From NCBI GenBank assembly GCA_963575745.1, contig CAUYUJ010012113.1, positions 768,559 to 832,558 on the forward strand: 64,000 nucleotides of DNA. Reading direction: 5' to 3'. The translations under genes were made by a program, and so were the position numbers. Below, piece after piece: positions 54,919-64,000 of this stretch. The DNA comes from Prorocentrum cordatum (Eukaryota; Sar; Dinophyceae; Prorocentrales; Prorocentraceae). The number at the start of each line of letters is the position of its first letter. Position 1 is the first letter of the stretch. The notes below the pieces were generated by a model, which saw nothing but the letters and a program-made list of their open reading frames with translations, was not told the origin of the DNA and did not search any database.

Positions 54919-55770
54919 GCGGTTAGCTGCGACCCTGGAGGAACTAACGCACACCTTCCCCACGCAGGTTCAGGCCTCCGCGTTGGCAGACCAGCCGTCA
55001 GCGTGGCAGGTTGCCCACTGTGGACCACGCCAACATCGGGCGAATATCTACCATCCGGAACTACTTGCATTTTAGCTCCGGTTAGCTGCGACCCTGGAGG
55101 ATCCTCGAGAATGGCGGCCGTGTTCCCGGGACAGGCCTACCTGGTGCCAGTTCGAGGGGCGGTGATGTTCGTCCCCGTCGCCTCCCCCCTCGTACCGCTC
55201 TCGGGCCGGGCGGGCGCGCCCCCCGCCCTCGGCTTTCGGGGCGCGGTTCCTTGCGCTTCCCTCGCAGGGCGCCCCCGTGGTGCCCCTCCGCGGGGGTGGG
55301 CAGTCGCGTCTTCGGCTGCGTCCCCCCCCCGCCCCCCCCTCCGGGCCCCCGTCTGGCCGGGCTTCGCCAGGCGTGCCGGCGGGCCTCGATGGCTTCGCCC
55401 CCCTCCCCAGGACCCCAGCCGTCCGTGGCAGCGTCTCCTCACCTTCAGCGGCGGTTAGCTGCGACCCTGGAGGCCCACGTGGCATGGTGGAGTGACGGTG
55501 GCCCTGGTCTTCCGCGGGGAATGGCGGACGCGGCGGGCAAGACCGTCCCATGGTGGCCTGCGACACCACGCGGCTGCGACAGCGAAGCTGCACCCCGGAC
55601 GCCCCGCCCGGCTGGCCATGGTCTCCCCTCCAGCCCTTATGCCGCACACGGCCCCTGGAGGTTCAGCCAGCTCCGAGTGGCCCAGCCTTCGCAGTTTCGG
55701 CCGCCCAGAACCCCCGCCGACAGCGGTTACTTTACCTCGCCTTCAGTGGCGGCTAGCTGCGACCCTGGAC
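54919..55770. repeat. Interspersed GGTTAGCTGCGACCCTGGA motif, four copies
   Basis: The motif occurs at 54919-54940, 55078-55100, 55451-55473 and (GGCTAGC variant) 55749-55770. Copies 3 and 4 head longer homologous units 299 bp apart, which also share CGGGGAATGGCGGAC and GTCCCANGGTGGC. It fills the 3' half of the direct-repeat segment. Confidence 0.75.
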
Positions 55771-56529
55771 GCTCGCGTGGAATGACGGATTCGACGGAGA
55801 CCCTTGTTCCCTGCGGGGAATGGCGGACTCGGCGGATAAGGCAGTCCCACGGTGGCTTTCGGCGTGCATCAGGCGGCAGCTGCTTTGCCCTCAGTGCAGC
55901 CCCCCCCTGGATCCCCCCTGCCTCGCTCGCGATGCTCACCGCGCCTGCAGGGCTTTCTCCTGCAGTCCACCTGCGTCGGCCCCGTGCCGTTGCTGGAGGG
56001 CCCGGCCCACTGGCGTCCGGGCCTCCCTCGGGCACTGGATGATGGCCCCCCTGGGTGCTGTGGTCGCGCCGGAGTGGTTTAGCCTTCTGCAGTCGCAACA
56101 GCACCCTGGCCCCATCCCCCTCTTCAGGCAGGTTTGCGACGTCCCTCGGCAGCTCGGCCCCCCTAGCCCGCACATGCCGTTGGGACGGCCAGGGCCTCAG
56201 GGCCTGGCGCCCCACTGGCGACTCGCCCATCGGTTTCCGCGCCTGAGCGCCCACCCAGCATGATGGACACGTCGGCACTCGTGCACGTCAACGTCGTCTT
56301 TGTGGGTTATGCCTCACGGCATGCACCGAATTTTTCGACATTTTGTCAGACTGCACGTGCCCGAGCTTCCCTGGATGCCCCCAGCTGTCAGCCTCCCACG
56401 CAGCCCCGCTGCGGCTTGGTGAGTGGGCTGGCCGGCTTGCGGCGCGTCTTGTAGCTAAGTCGCCGTGTTCGCAGCCCCAGACTATTGCTTTCGCCGCCTG
56501 CGCTCTTCGCTTGCGGCCGTGACCAAAAA

Positions 56530-56809
56530 GTATCCCCACAAGCCCGCTTTCTCTTTTCTCTTTTCGCTCCTCTTTCTCCCTGCGCGCGTAATTTAGGCCG
56601 TTGCTCGTGGGCTACACTCCTGGACGCCGCCCGACTTCTGTTGACGCGGTCCCGATCAGCAGTATCCCCACTAGCGTGTTTTTTTTTTTCTTCTTGCCCG
56701 CTGCGCGTAATTGAGGCCGCCGTTAGTTAGTTGCGCCTTCGGATGCCGCCCGACTGCTTTCGGTGCGGTCGCGATCAAAAAGTACCCCCAACAGCCCATT
56801 CGGAAACCC
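56530..56809 (+). repeat. Right long direct repeat (LTR-like)
   Basis: 280 bp; same content and orientation as 52374-52648, with scattered substitutions and a longer T-run near 56680. Degenerate related sequence (TTGCGGCCGTGACCAAAAA) just before it suggests a preceding partial unit. Confidence 0.8.
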
Positions 56810-57104
56810 TGCAGACCAGAGTTGACGGGGAAGGGGACGAAAAGACACGTCTATTTCAACAAAGCGAGCAAGGATCTTTGGGAGCAAGGGGTGGCTTTGG
56901 AGGGCCTCTTCGGGCCATCCCTGGGGCCCGCGCAGGGGCGAAGGAAGGAGGAGGACGACGACCACGACGACGAGGAAAAGGAGGATGAGGAAACGGAAAA
57001 CGATGAGGGCAAGGACGAGGAGGAGGAGGAGGAGGAGGAGGAGGAGGAGGAGAAGGAGGAGGAGAACAACGAGGGCGAGGACAGAGCCCTCAGAGTCGCC
57101 TCTC
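56810..57104. repeat. GAGGA tract
   Basis: GAGGACGACGACC and GGAGGAGGAGG sequence at 56945-57085, coding Glu/Asp/Lys in one frame. No gene supported. Confidence 0.6.
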
Positions 57105-58090
57105 GAGTTCCTCTTGGGACTCGTTTCGGGGACCTCAGGGGCCTTTCGGGGCTCTTTTGGGGAGTCTTGGGGCTCTTGTGGGGCCCTCCTGGGGATCCCT
57201 TGGGAGCCCTGGAGGGCCTCTTAGGGCCATCTTGGAGATGATTGATCGAGTGGGGGTCCTAAATTGGCGACCCCCGTTGGGACCATCGCAATCGCCTCTT
57301 CGGGCCCTCTTCGAGGCGCTCTTTGGCAGCTCTTGGGCGCTCTTGGAGCCGTCTGGGGGGCCTCTTGGACACCTCATGCGCCTTTCTTGGGCCATCTTGG
57401 GGCCATGCTGAGGCGAGGCCTCGAACAATTATCGGAAGCGAGAAGGCGAGACGTGACAGATCATTGGTTTTCCATACGTGTTTGAAGGATGTTGGCCTCT
57501 TGGGGGGGTCTTGATGGGGGTTCCAAGAGCACTTGGAACCGTCTTGTGGCACTCGTCGGGCCTCTTGGATGTATGCTGGAAGATATCGTGAATCATCGCC
57601 GGCCATCTTGAGCCATCTTGGATGCCATCTTGAAGCATCGGAGGCTCTCTTGGAGCCATCTGGGGGCTCTTTGGGGTGATCTTGGGCTCCTCTTGGGGCT
57701 GTTTGGGGGGGGTCCTGTGGCCCTCTTGGGGCCCTCTTGGAGCCTTCTTGGGGGTCCCTTGGGAGCCCTGGGGGGCCCCGTGGGGCCACCTTGTAGTCCA
57801 TCGAGCGAAAGGGGAGTCCTGAATTTGTATCTCCACCTGGGACCAGCAAAATCGCCAAGATGGGCCCCAAACCTTAGTGATATCAGTGATTTGGGCATTC
57901 TCGCCGAAGTCATCTTGGACGCTCTAGCGCCCCGCGGCCCCTCTCAAATCGCCTCTTGGAGCCCTTTGGGGTTCTTTAGGGGGGATCTTGGGGTCCTCTT
58001 GGGGCTCTTTCGTTGGTCTTGTGGCCCTCTTGGGGCCCTCTTAGAGCCCTCTCAGGGGGTCCCTTCGGAGCCCTGGAGGGCCTCTTAGGG
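57105..58090. repeat. GGGCCCTCTTGGGG-type dispersed repeat, block 4
   Basis: The longest block of the family seen at 24140-24610. It contains at least two larger units, near 57120-57290 and 57710-57960, each with CTTGGGAGCCCTGG then a CGACC/CACCTGGGACCA junction, about 560 bp apart. Confidence 0.7.
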
Positions 58091-58810
58091 TCATCTCGGA
58101 GGCCATCCATCGATCAAAAGGGGTGCAGAATAATCGAGTGAAACAACCAACTCATCCCAGATGTCCAGTGGCTCCAGCTGGAAGTATTCGGCAACCTGGA
58201 ACCACGAGTCGCACCTCTCCAGCCAGTCGTCGTCTTCATCAAGCCACCGCCTGCTGTCCACAGCGCGGATGCGCGTGTACTGGATGACGCGGCCCTTGCT
58301 CCGCCTGATCGACAGGCCCGAGTTGCCAACTCCGTCGTTCAAGACACTCCACGAACACTCGAGATCGTTGTCGATCATGTGGGTCAGCTGCAACTGCCCA
58401 GAAGCAACACCCTTACCATCCTCCCCGCTCTTCGGAGACGTCAAATGGATGTTCGCGTCAGGCATGCCCATCTCGAGCAAGCCTGTACTCTGGATCAGCC
58501 TGGCGACCCACGCCTCTACCCTGCCCAGGCGGGCATGGTGCGAGTACCACGTGCCCCGCGTCGTGCGACTGATGGAGTGCATGTCTTGCAGGCCGTACTC
58601 AGCCGCAAAGAGCACAACGAACGCCCAGAAGCCATCCTCGACAGCCGTGTACATCTTGCTGCCTTCAACCCGCTCATCGTCGTTCCGCTTGGACGCGACG
58701 TCGCCCACATCGATGGCCACAACAGGCCGGGTGGGCTGTGCAGCACCACCTGGTGCCGAGGCGGGCTGTGCAGCACCGCTGAAAGCCTCACTCCGCCAAC
58801 CTCGGGACAT
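58091..58810 (-). CDS. Hypothetical protein, 239 codons
   Basis: ATG 58810 (MSRGWRSEAFSGAAQPASA) runs uninterrupted. A GAAQPASAPGGAAQP duplication is followed by VVAIDVGDVASKRNDDERVE, MYTAVEDGFWAFVVLFAAEYG, TRGTWYSHHARLGRVEAW, LLEMGMPDANIHL, LSIRRSKGRVIQYTRIR and WLDEDDDWLERCDSWFQVAEYF. Composition is balanced and unlike the flanking repeats, so coding is likely. No family recognised. The TWYSHH-then-R-VE pattern faintly recalls endonuclease domains of LINE elements, but I would not assign it. It may be one exon of a longer gene; the last residues run into the repeat block. Confidence 0.5.
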   Translation of the reverse strand: MSRGWRSEAFSGAAQPASAPGGAAQPTRPVVAIDVGDVASKRNDDERVEGSKMYTAVEDGFWAFVVLFAAEYGLQDMHSISRTTRGTWYSHHARLGRVEAWVARLIQSTGLLEMGMPDANIHLTSPKSGEDGKGVASGQLQLTHMIDNDLECSWSVLNDGVGNSGLSIRRSKGRVIQYTRIRAVDSRRWLDEDDDWLERCDSWFQVAEYFQLEPLDIWDELVVSLDYSAPLLIDGWPPR

Positions 58811-58944
58811 GAGCGTGGGCGGCTGTGTGGAAGGGCCTCCGGACTTGAGCCGACATGGTTACGGAAGGCACTGCTTGCGTGGGCTCTGGTCCGGTCATTG
58901 AGGCTAGCTCGGCATCTGTCGCACATTGTTTTTGGTATGCCTTT

Positions 58945-59395
58945 CCTTTGCTTTGCTTTGCTTTGCTTGTGCTTTGCTTTGCTGTCGCTGCTGTTGCTTT
59001 GCCATTGCTTTGCTGCTGTGCTATGCTATGCTATGCTGCGCTGTGCTATGCTGTGCTGCGCTGTGCTGCGCTATACTATGCTATGCTATGCTATGTTATG
59101 CTGCGCTATGCTATGCTATGCTGGGCTATGCTATGATATGTTGTGCTGCGCTATGCTGTGTTATGCTATGCTATGTTGTGCTCTGCTATTCTAAAGCTCG
59201 GCGGAGCTAGGATGAAGCTAAGCTAATCTAAGATGAAATAAGCTAAGCTAAGATGAGATAGGCAACGCTAAGCTAAGGGAGCGTAGCTGGGGGAACCGCG
59301 GAGCGGATGCCGGGGGAACCGCCGGCACCATCCACTGCCTGGCCCCTTTAAGCTTAGAGAGTAAGAACCCTCTAGGCAGAGCCTAGGTAGGGAAC
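58945..59395 (+). repeat. Composite dispersed repeat, copy B
   Basis: TTTGCTTTGC sequence 58945-59010, (CTATG)n with CTGCG variants 59020-59195, then the core 59205-59395 shared with copy A (GCTAAGC, GGGGGAACCGC, CCCCTTTAAGCT, GTAAGAACCC, CCTAGGTAGGGAAC). Confidence 0.85.
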
Positions 59396-60496
59396 AACTC
59401 CTCCTCCTCCTCCTCCTCCTCCTCCTCCTCCTCCTCCTCCTCCTCCTCTTCCTCCTCCTCCTCCCCCCGCCCCCCCCTCACCCCTCATCCCTCGTCTTCC
59501 TTCCCCCCCCCCCCAATCCTGGGGGCGCACGGTCCGCCTCGTCGGGCCACCTGCAGGTCAGAGCGGAGCAGGCTGGAGGCGCCTTGCCGGGAGGCGCGCG
59601 CGAGGGGAGGAGGGAAAAGGGTGGAGAGCGGGCAAGGAGGAACGATGGAGGGGGGAGGATGGACAAGAAGGATGAACAAGGAAGGAAACGGGGGAGGAAC
59701 GAAGGGAGAGGAACAGGAGGAGCAGGAGGAGGAGGAGGAGGAGGAGGAGGAGGAGGAGGAAGAGGAGGAGGAGGAGGAGGAGGAGGAGGAGAAAAAGGAT
59801 ATGGAGAAGGATGGCTGCCCCACCCACGCATCCGCTACGACGACACAGCAGAGCACGAGCTGTCTGGGACGACCCCAGCAAACACCAGCAGGCAGCCAGC
59901 AGGCAGCGACCTCCCACGCCTACCTCCACGAGGACCCGAGCAGAGTTCAACCCCACACTACAAATCCCGCCTCGCCTACACCGCGCCTACATCCACCTCG
60001 GCTACCCCGGGGGCTCCTCCGGGAGGGGCGAGCCGAGGTGGGCCTCAGCCCCCCTTCAACAAGGGCCCCCCAAGGGGGGGGGCTGGGACTCACACCCGGG
60101 CCACATCCGCATGAACACGATCGACACCACAGACAGTCGGGTGGCGTGATGTGTTTGGCGTGTGTGTGTGTGTGTGTGTGTGTGTTTGTGTGTGTGGTGC
60201 TTGTTGTTTGGTGCGTGGTGCTTGTCGCGTCGCGTTTGGTGTGTGGTGTTTTCGGTGTGGTGTTTGGTGTGTGGTGCGGGTGGTGGTGTTGCACGTGATG
60301 TAGTGCTTGTTGTTTGATGGGTGGTGTTTGATGAGTGGTGTTTGTTCTGTGGTGCTTGGTGTGCGTGTGGTGTTTGGTGTGCCACGTGCGTTTTTTGTTA
60401 ATGGTATTTTCTTGTGTGCTGGTTGGTGCTTGTCGTTTTGTGCGTGTTGCTTTGTATTTGGCGATACGTGTGTGTGTGGTGCATGGGTTTTAGTAT
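59396..60496. other. Segment between inverted cores: (CCT)n, (GGA)n, (GT)n; no gene
   Basis: (CCT)n at 59399-59465, GGAGGAGGA at 59712-59795, and (TG)n at 60160-60195 followed by GTGGTGTTTGGTG repeats to 60400. A Pro/Thr/Ser-rich frame at 59811-60149 has no domain. Confidence 0.6.
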
Positions 60497-60893
60497 TTCC
60501 CTACCTAGGCTCTGCCTAGAAGGGTTCTTACTCGCTTGGCTTTGAAGGGGCCGGGCAGTGCAAACCGCCCCGGGCGGTTCCCCCAGTCCCCTGGGAGCCA
60601 AGCGACAGCAACAGCAAAGGTAAAAGCAAACGCGCGGTTCCCCCAGTTGCGTTCCCTGGGTGCCAAGCAAAAGCAACAACAAAGGCAGACGTGAAGGCAA
60701 AAGCGAGTGCAAAGCAAAAGCATAGCATAGCATAGCACAGCATAGCATACCGCAGCATAGCATAGCGCAGCATAGCATCGCATAGCATAGCCTAGCATAG
60801 CCTAGCCTAGCCCAGCATAGTATTGCGCAGCGTAGCATAGCATAGCAGGGCAGAGCAGAGCAGAGCATAGCATAGCATAGCATAGCGCAGCAC
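60497..60893 (-). repeat. Composite dispersed repeat, copy C (inverted)
   Basis: Reverse complement of copy B's core at 60497-60664 (CCCTACCTAGGC, GGGTTCTTAC, GGCGGTTCCCCCAG twice), then GCAAAAGC sequence and (CATAG)n to 60893. B and C face each other across 1.1 kb. Confidence 0.85.
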
Positions 60894-61221
60894 CGCATCC
60901 ACTATTGTTGCTGCTATATATATATATATATATATATGTATACACACTTATGTGTGTGTGCGCGCACGTACGTTCCATGCATATTGTCCGTCTGTGGGCC
61001 ATCTTGAGCCTTTAGTGGGGCAGCTTGAGCCCTTAGAATCCATGAAGGTTTCGCACATAGCACCGGCCGTGAGATATGTAACCCGACGTATTAGCGCATG
61101 TCCTAAATGTTTTTCTTCATATGCATATATATACATATATATATATGTGTATATATATACATAACACCCATGTGGAATGCTGCATGTGTGTGTGCGTGTG
61201 TGTGTGCATGTGTTTGTTCAG
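60894..61221. repeat. (TA)n, (TG)n and ATATGTATAT stretches; no gene
   Basis: TATATATA at 60916-60936 and 61125-61160, and TGTGTGCGCGC near 60950. The sequence between is unremarkable. Confidence 0.7.
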
Positions 61222-62215
61222 CACCGCGTCGTAATGCCGTTCAACCATAGACGCACGCGACGTAAAAAGCGGCGCATATCAACCATGCGCATTGCCACCA
61301 ACAGTCTCTCACCAGCGGCACCGGCGACTGATGACTCGATGTCACTCGGATTCACAGAGAGCAAGGCCAGTGCTGCACAGCCTGGCCCACCGCGAGTCAC
61401 GGATGTTTTTCAACCTGGCTCAGCAGCAGCATCCGCGCCAGCACCAGTACCAGGAGAAGTCGTCGACACCACCACCACGGGTCCTAGTGTTGCACAACTT
61501 GGACCAGGCAGAACGGTGCAGCACTTGTGCACGAAGTACCAGATCACCGCGTTCCGACGACCCTTCTACTTGCTCATGAGTATGAAACTATTCCCGGTTC
61601 AGTTGGGTGACCACGCGGAACTCTTGTTGCGAACGTCCTGGTCGACAGCCTGGGGTGGAGGCGAAGTCATCAACGCCTTGCTCTGTTAGCGGGGAGCGCA
61701 TCGTGCCAGAGAGCGCTGTTGATATTCGGAGGAACGCTTGGGGTCAGTGCTACTACCAAAGCTGCAGAGCGAATGAGGTGTTTGCTTGCATTCTGCATCA
61801 CAGCGAGTTCGGTGACCGCCTCATGCAAATCGGCGGCGATCACTTCCCTGCTCAAATGCGACGGCCGACTGTTGACTTGCAGCGTTTCTGTTACAAGATC
61901 TGCGAGTTGCGGAAGGGGACCCAGTCGCGGCGAACTGTGTCTTACTGGTTATTCGACGCATTCCCTGCGCGCCAAGAGTGGCTCGGGCGACTCCACGACA
62001 GCGGGGAGGTTGTGGTCACCCACTCTGGTGCAACCGCATATTCCAGCGCCGATGATGCCCGCCAATGCTCAACAGCTTGTTGCGCCGATCTGGGAGTTGC
62101 TGCTGCTGTACAGTTTCGGAGGATCGTTCGGTGTAGCAGGTGTTGCACAACCTTGCTCAATGCCAAGTCGCGCGGTGTAGGCCGAGCCCGGAACATTCTC
62201 AAACACGCCCGGTAA
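61222..62215 (+). CDS. Possible coding segment, two frames
   Basis: Frame one (61222 to TAG at 61687-61689) reads MPFNHRRTRRKKRRISTM, a Ser/Ala/Pro linker, then HLCTKYQITAFRRPFYLLMS. A second frame continues to TAA at 62213-62215 (GERIVPESAVDIRRNAWGQC, VFACILHHSEFGDRLMQIGG, FPARQEWLGRLHDSGEVVV). It is less repetitive than its surroundings and lies between composite repeat copies C and D. No family recognised; a frame change or intron near 61650-61690 would be needed. Confidence 0.3.
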
Positions 62216-62224
62216 ACGAATGCA

Positions 62225-62660
62225 GCAACGTGCGTGTGTGCGTGGATGTCTGGGCGCAGGCAAAGCAAAAGCAGAACCAAGTCAAAGCAAACACAACAGC
62301 AAAGCAAGAGCAAGAGCAAACGCAAAAGCAAATGCAAGAGCAAAAGTACAGGCAAAGGCAACAACAAAAGGCAAGAGCAAAACCAACGCAATGCGAAGCA
62401 AAAGCAAAGCCAATGCGAACGTGTAGATGTAGATGTAGGTGTAGGTGTAGATGTGGATGTAGGTGCACATGTAAATATAGTTGTGGATGTAGGTGTATAT
62501 GTAGGTGTAGATGTAGATGTAGATGTGTATATCGCTGTTGATGTAGATGTAGATGCAGGCGTAGATGTAGGTGTAGCTGTAGGTGTATATGTAGATGTAT
62601 GTCTAGATTTAGATGTAAGTGACGCTGTATATGTAGGTGTAGATATAGATGTACATGTAA
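62225..62660 (-). repeat. Composite dispersed repeat, copy D (inverted partial)
   Basis: GTGTGTGCGTGG, GCGCAGGCAAAGC and (GCAAAA/GCAAAGC) to 62412, then GTAGATGTAGATGTAGGT hexamers to 62660. This is the reverse complement of 49505-49825 in copy A; the core part is absent. Confidence 0.8.
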
Positions 62661-62778
62661 AGAACTCCCCAGTGCCCCGCCCTCATCTCCGTGCCTGCTT
62701 GATCTTGCTGTTGTCTCGACGACTTGCTGCCTGCTTCTGCTGCTGCTTCACTTGCGGCGTGGCGTCTGCGGTTCTTGC

Positions 62779-63125
<347 letters not shown>

Positions 63126-63544
63126 TACTGCTACAACTACGACGATGCGGAGAAAGAAGAGGACGGCGTTTACCGCTCCAACTAACGATTCTTTTCTAGA
63201 GGCTCCAACGACTAAGGTAGGGTCGCACTTGGGTAATTCGCATTTTGTGTTCGGTGCGTGGCGTGCGGCGTTCGGTGCGCGGCGCTGGGAGGCGGGCGCC
63301 TAGGGCGGGAAGCCCCCGCCGGGGATCGCCGGGGAAGTTCCACCTGGAAGCCGGCCCTTTCATCAGGGAGCCAATCTTTCCATTGGGGAGCCACTTTGTT
63401 CCCCCCCCCCCCCCCCTCGCCGCCCTCGCGCGTCGCCCCTGCCCCCGTCGCTCCTCGCCCCTCCCGAGCTGCCTCGCCGCCCTCTTGGGGCCCCCGCCCC
63501 TGCGGTCGGAGCGAGCGTCTTCGGCGGCGCCCTCGAGAGAAAGA

Positions 63545-63890
<346 letters not shown>

Positions 63891-64000
63891 ACAAAAAACA
63901 TTACCCTGGCGACGCCCCCCCCGCGCAAACGCGGGGCGCAAATAGTTTAGGATACTTGATAAAGGGGGGCGATGGCGGAACGAGGGTTACATATGTCTGC

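Overview
The window looks like nuclear DNA of a dinoflagellate, perhaps Prorocentrum-like. The reasons are: a relic of the trans-spliced leader (DinoSL) upstream of a gene at about 5.4 kb; GC-rich coding segments separated by kilobases of micro- and minisatellite; and several proteins that resemble large multicopy families known mainly from dinoflagellate gene models. That last resemblance is recollection, not a search. No bacterial operons, rRNA, tRNA or CRISPR were seen. Most long open frames here are products of high GC and low-complexity sequence and are not annotated.

Layout. 1-5.37 kb is repeats, palindromes and an inverted pair of dispersed repeats. 5.37-8.65 kb (+) is a U-box/dynamin GTPase fusion gene preceded by the leader relic and interrupted by an insert of 48-bp and 73-bp tandem repeats. 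9.5-12.5 kb (-) is a broken multicopy-family gene with an N-terminal Cys/His cluster and a C-terminal P-A-G-W cupin-like motif, split by a 223-bp terminal-inverted-repeat insert that behaves like an introner. 14.25-14.73 kb is a probable non-autonomous inverted-repeat element. 15.5-21.5 kb (+) is a large family gene, possibly transposase-derived, ending in a C/H domain. 22.1-23.5 kb is an acidic and Ala/Pro/Glu repeat frame. 23.8-24.9 kb holds foldback elements and repeats. 25.1-26.85 kb (+) is an intact C5 cytosine methyltransferase-family gene. 28.0-34.7 kb (+) is a probable three-exon gene with a Cys-cluster N-terminus. 35.7-36.2 kb is a small charged frame. 37.5-39.4 kb (-) is a broken second methyltransferase-like gene. 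40.4-47.6 kb (-) is a broken family gene whose C/H domain matches the one at 21.2 kb. 52.4-56.8 kb is a segment with one interrupted frame, bounded by 275-280-bp direct repeats (LTR-like). 58.1-58.8 kb (-) is an unknown frame. 49.5-50.0 and 58.9-62.7 kb carry four copies of a composite repeat in both orientations. The right end is long triplet, AT and GA microsatellite.

How it fits together: the window is a patchwork of multicopy and retroposed-looking genes at different stages of decay inside repeat-rich DNA. Two features cut across genes. Eight in-frame stops in four otherwise well-preserved frames are all TAA or TAG and never TGA. Several interruptions in genes coincide with inverted-repeat-bounded inserts. 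Frame changes at short homopolymers mean assembly error must be excluded before calling any one gene dead.
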